A stretch of DNA of 64,000 bases from Acipenser ruthenus. Lineage: Eukaryota; Chordata; Actinopteri; Acipenseriformes; Acipenseridae. Of this stretch, positions 56,673 through 64,000 are shown in pieces (within the stretch, counting starts at the first letter, position 1; each line of letters opens with the position of its first letter). The stretch spans positions 7,065,263 to 7,129,262 of the forward strand of contig NC_081241.1 in the NCBI RefSeq assembly GCF_902713425.1, given 5' to 3'. The notes beneath the pieces were generated by a model. That model worked only from the letters and a program-made list of their open reading frames with translations. It did not search any database and was not told the origin of the DNA. The position numbers and the translations under genes were made by a program.

Positions 56673-57287
56673 AATAATAATTGTTGAATGTAATCTTCTC
56701 AAAGCCAAATTGTGTCAACCCACCTGAGCATGCCTCACAACCCACTGGTGGATCCCGACCCACGGTTTTATAGGATAAAGCCTCTATGGATAATGTGTGT
56801 ATGTATATTGAAAATATTACTCAACTTCGGTCTTATTTTTACTGAAATAATTCTAAACCCAGCCAAAGCTTCCAGAACACTCAGCACATTTCTAACACTG
56901 TGTTACAAACATTTAAAACATGTTACAAAACCTCTGTAAATTGTGAAGGTTAAATAACCATTAAAATGAAAGTAAAATATATATTTTTAACTAATGTTAA
57001 ATCACTGTAAACGTGACGGTGTACAACCATAAAATAACACCTTACAAAATGACTCTAAATTTAAAGGTAAATAACCATTAAAAAATGAAGGAAAAATAAT
57101 ACTATATGTTTCTTGTTTTACTTTAATGCAGTGGCATTCTATAGCTTAGCAAAGCCTTATTTATCATGTTTTGGTTCGCTGCCTTTGAGCAAATCTGTCA
57201 AAGCTTTCAGTATCATATCTATATCACCCCTCGCGATTATTTTTGTACCGGCCTCAATGTAAAACAATTCCACCTTGTTACTGTCTG
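56673..57287. other. 3' region downstream of the SRCR/Ig gene
   Basis: AT-rich; may contain the 3' UTR of the minus-strand receptor. No other gene. Confidence 0.35.
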
Positions 57288-62044
<4,757 letters not shown>

Positions 62045-62090
62045 TCAGCTCTTAAACTGTCAGACTTACCTTCAAACAGTGTCCCTCGTT

Positions 62091-62352
62091 GGACTTCAGT
62101 TAAACTGGACAGTTTGGATCCTGACTGCTAACTAACACTGAATCCCATCTGAGTGAATTAGTTTAATTGGTAACAAGGCAGACAGTTCATTTACATTTAT
62201 TACAGCAGGGCTACTCAACTCTGGCCCACGCGATCCATTCCAGTCCAGGTTTTCACTGCAGGCAGATTCTAAAATACAGTCAAACCTGTATTAAGAGACC
62301 ACTCAAGGGACAGTCAAATAGGGGCCTCTTAACACAGGTGTCCTCTCAAGCT
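62091..62352. other. Intergenic or upstream intron
   Basis: A donor-like GAAG|GTAAGT on the minus strand at about 62090 could end a small exon reading SKLSSLTEVQRGTLFE; unproven. Confidence 0.25.
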
Positions 62353-62745
62353 CAGCCCCCCTACAATGTCGGAATTGAACCAAACTTGTCGCATTCGTTT
62401 GTGCCGGTTTGTGCCGTTGAAACAAACGTTTTTGCTATTATTGTTTCTGAGATATTAACAATATTATTTTAGTGCAGTGACGTCACTCAGCCCCCCTACA
62501 ATATCGGAATTGAACCAAACTTGTCGCGTTCCTTTGTGCTACGTTTGTGCTGATCACTGCTGCAAAATGAATGTTAGTGCTGTTTTCCTTCAATATTTAT
62601 TTACGATTCTTTTAGATCGAGTGAGGTCACAGTCTCCCTATAATAACGGGTTTAAATCAAATATGAGTCATTCGTTTGTGCTGCGTTAGTGCTGCAAAAT
62701 TAACGTTACTGCTGCTTTACTTCAATATGTATGGTAAGCGACGCT
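62353..62745. repeat. Three degenerate tandem units of about 135-142 bp
   Basis: Each begins CAG(CC/TC)CCCCTA(C/T)AAT and includes TTTGTGC and a TTCAATAT/ATATTAACAATAT part. Starts near 62353, 62488 and 62630. Confidence 0.75.
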
Positions 62746-62877
62746 GCTTACAGAAGTGAATACTAAAAATAGCTGGCATAGCTTTATTCCGGTCAGAGCG
62801 AGATCCGAACACCATTTTTAGGAAAGTATTGAAAAAGTGTGTCCTCTTATTCACGTACTGTTTCACAGTGTAATGAA

Positions 62878-62881
<4 letters not shown>

Positions 62882-62937
<56 letters not shown>
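62882..62937. repeat. (TA)n microsatellite
   Basis: Pure TA run. Confidence 0.95.
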
Positions 62938-62941
<4 letters not shown>

Positions 62942-63246
62942 ATTGTTTTGCATTATAGAACTGTTTGCTTTCTAATTATTATTCATTGAGAAACCTGATC
63001 TCACAGCTGCTGCCCTTTTCACTGTTTCTCTCAAATGTCTGCTTTGCAAATAAGACACGAAAGCAGAGCTTCATTATAACAATATACAACATTAACCCTG
63101 TGTCTTTGAGTGTCTGTTCTGTATATAATAGTTTAATCACTCATACAATCAGCACTATAATAAATAAGTACAGTATGTCCATAGCGTACATACCCTCTCT
63201 GATAATACTGAGTTGTGCTAAACAATATCGACTTCTCAGGATATAT
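62938..63246. other. Intergenic DNA
   Basis: Nothing recognised. Confidence 0.3.
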
Positions 63247-63372
63247 GGAGGGATCACCCTTTATCTTAGGGGTGAGAGAGGGAGCAGTTCAGTCTCCATG
63301 CCTCAAGCCTGCCCTGGACTGGAGGGAGCACCCTTTCTCTTTGGGGTGAGGGAGGGAGCAGTTCAGTCACGA
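63247..63372. repeat. Two tandem 74-bp units
   Basis: GGAGGGATCACCCTTTATCT at 63247 and GGAGGGAGCACCCTTTCTCT at 63321, each followed by GAGGGAGCAGTTCAGTC. Confidence 0.8.
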
Positions 63373-63579
63373 ATGTCCAGTAAGATCAAACCCTCACTTC
63401 ACTTGGTAACTTTGTTGGATTCAAACCCATACAGAAGTGAAAGCCCAGTGCAGTCAATATAGATCTTTTAATAGTAATATTTGTTGGGGGATTTAGAAAC
63501 GGTATCATATAATATTTTGTGCTGAATCAATCTTTCATTATTTAATGAGGGGCTGGATGGAAAAAAGAGAGATGAAGAG

Positions 63580-63775
63580 TTACTGTGACAGTCCCACTCC
63601 CAGCTTTCTCCTCTCCGCCCCTCTCACACTGATTCAGCAGTCTCTGCTCAGCCTGCTTGTCTAAACCTGGCCTCAGTCCAAAACCCCGCCTCTTACAGCT
63701 TCACACAACTCCAGGAAATCAGCACAGTTTCGTTTCTTGTGAAATCGTCAGTCTCTCTGTCTCACTGCAGCAAAA
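63580..63775 (+). promoter_or_regulatory. 5' region of the third TRIM
   Basis: Homologous to 39480-39671. It has CACAGTTTCGTTTCTTGTGA about 50 bases before the ATG, the best ISRE-like word among the three copies (GAAACGAAACT on the other strand, one base short of the usual spacing). Confidence 0.5.
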
Positions 63776-64000
63776 ATGGCAGAAGCGAATATTCTGGTAG
63801 CGCATGACCAGTTTAGCTGTTCAGTGTGTCTGGAGCTATTGAAGGACCCAGTCGCTATTCCATGTGGACACAGTTACTGTATGGGGTGTATTAAGAACTG
63901 TTGGGATCAGACTGATCATACAGGCGTCTACAGCTGCCCCCAGTGCAGAAAGACCTTTACCCCAAGGCCTGATCTGTGCAGAAACACCATCCTTGCTGAA
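63776..64000 (+). CDS. Third TRIM gene, exon 1 start (runs off the window)
   Basis: 75 codons open to the window end. [20 protein letters not shown] begins as in the plus-strand TRIM; the RING is complete ([24 protein letters not shown]), then [13 protein letters not shown]. No damage visible. It is probably another finTRIM-like gene, showing that the cluster continues to the right. Confidence 0.9.
   Translation, partial: MAEANILVAHDQFSCSVCLELLKDPVAIPCGHSYCMGCIKNCWDQTDHTGVYSCPQCRKTFTPRPDLCRNTILAE

Noticed and set aside
56101-56763. Frames crossing the gap with poly-Leu or poly-Lys
   Set aside because: Built from an AAG repeat and Ns.
62717-62953. Tyr-Ile repeat frame
   Set aside because: Translation of a TA microsatellite.

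Overview
This is vertebrate genomic DNA, most likely from a ray-finned fish. Genes are split into phase-matched exons. The spaces between are full of CR1/L2-type LINEs, tRNA-headed SINEs with an L2-like tail, Tc1/mariner elements and microsatellites, and there is one 200-base assembly gap. The LINE and SINE consensus sequences remind me of sturgeon, paddlefish or gar rather than teleosts, but that is from memory and untested.

Layout. 1-480: end of a conserved gene of unknown function. 1.9-2.4 kb: Tc1 remnant. 3.3-13.2 kb, minus strand: two GIMAP (AIG1-type GTPase) loci. The left one (3306-5357) carries an early stop. The right one (8132-13247) can be assembled by phase-1 splicing into one gene with two GTPase domains joined through a coiled-coil repeat and a 90-nt linker exon. 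One stop codon falls in the repeat. 13.3-19.3 kb: repeats, including an I-clade LINE relic.

19.7-45.2 kb: a TRIM (RING, B-boxes, coiled coil, PRY-SPRY; finTRIM-like) segment. A complete gene lies on the minus strand (19732-27979) and a near-identical complete gene on the plus strand (39672-45232), head to head. A broken minus-strand copy (34593-36608) and a full-length but decayed Tc1 element lie between them. A third TRIM starts at 63776 and runs off the window. All exon boundaries of the two complete genes agree in phase and length.

46-57 kb: tandem repeats, SINEs, a histone H3 pseudogene that keeps its 3' stem-loop, an LTR-like block and the gap. 57.3-62.0 kb, minus strand: exons of a membrane receptor with two SRCR domains, two Ig domains, a transmembrane helix and an acidic tyrosine-rich tail.

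Taken together this is an innate-immune gene neighbourhood: GIMAP GTPases, TRIM ubiquitin-ligase-type proteins and a scavenger/Ig receptor. Local duplication, inversion and microhomology deletions are visibly reshaping it. The most notable points are the two-domain GIMAP model, a TRIM exon present in one duplicate and missing from the other at a CACAT junction, and a receptor splice acceptor multiplied as a 38-bp minisatellite.
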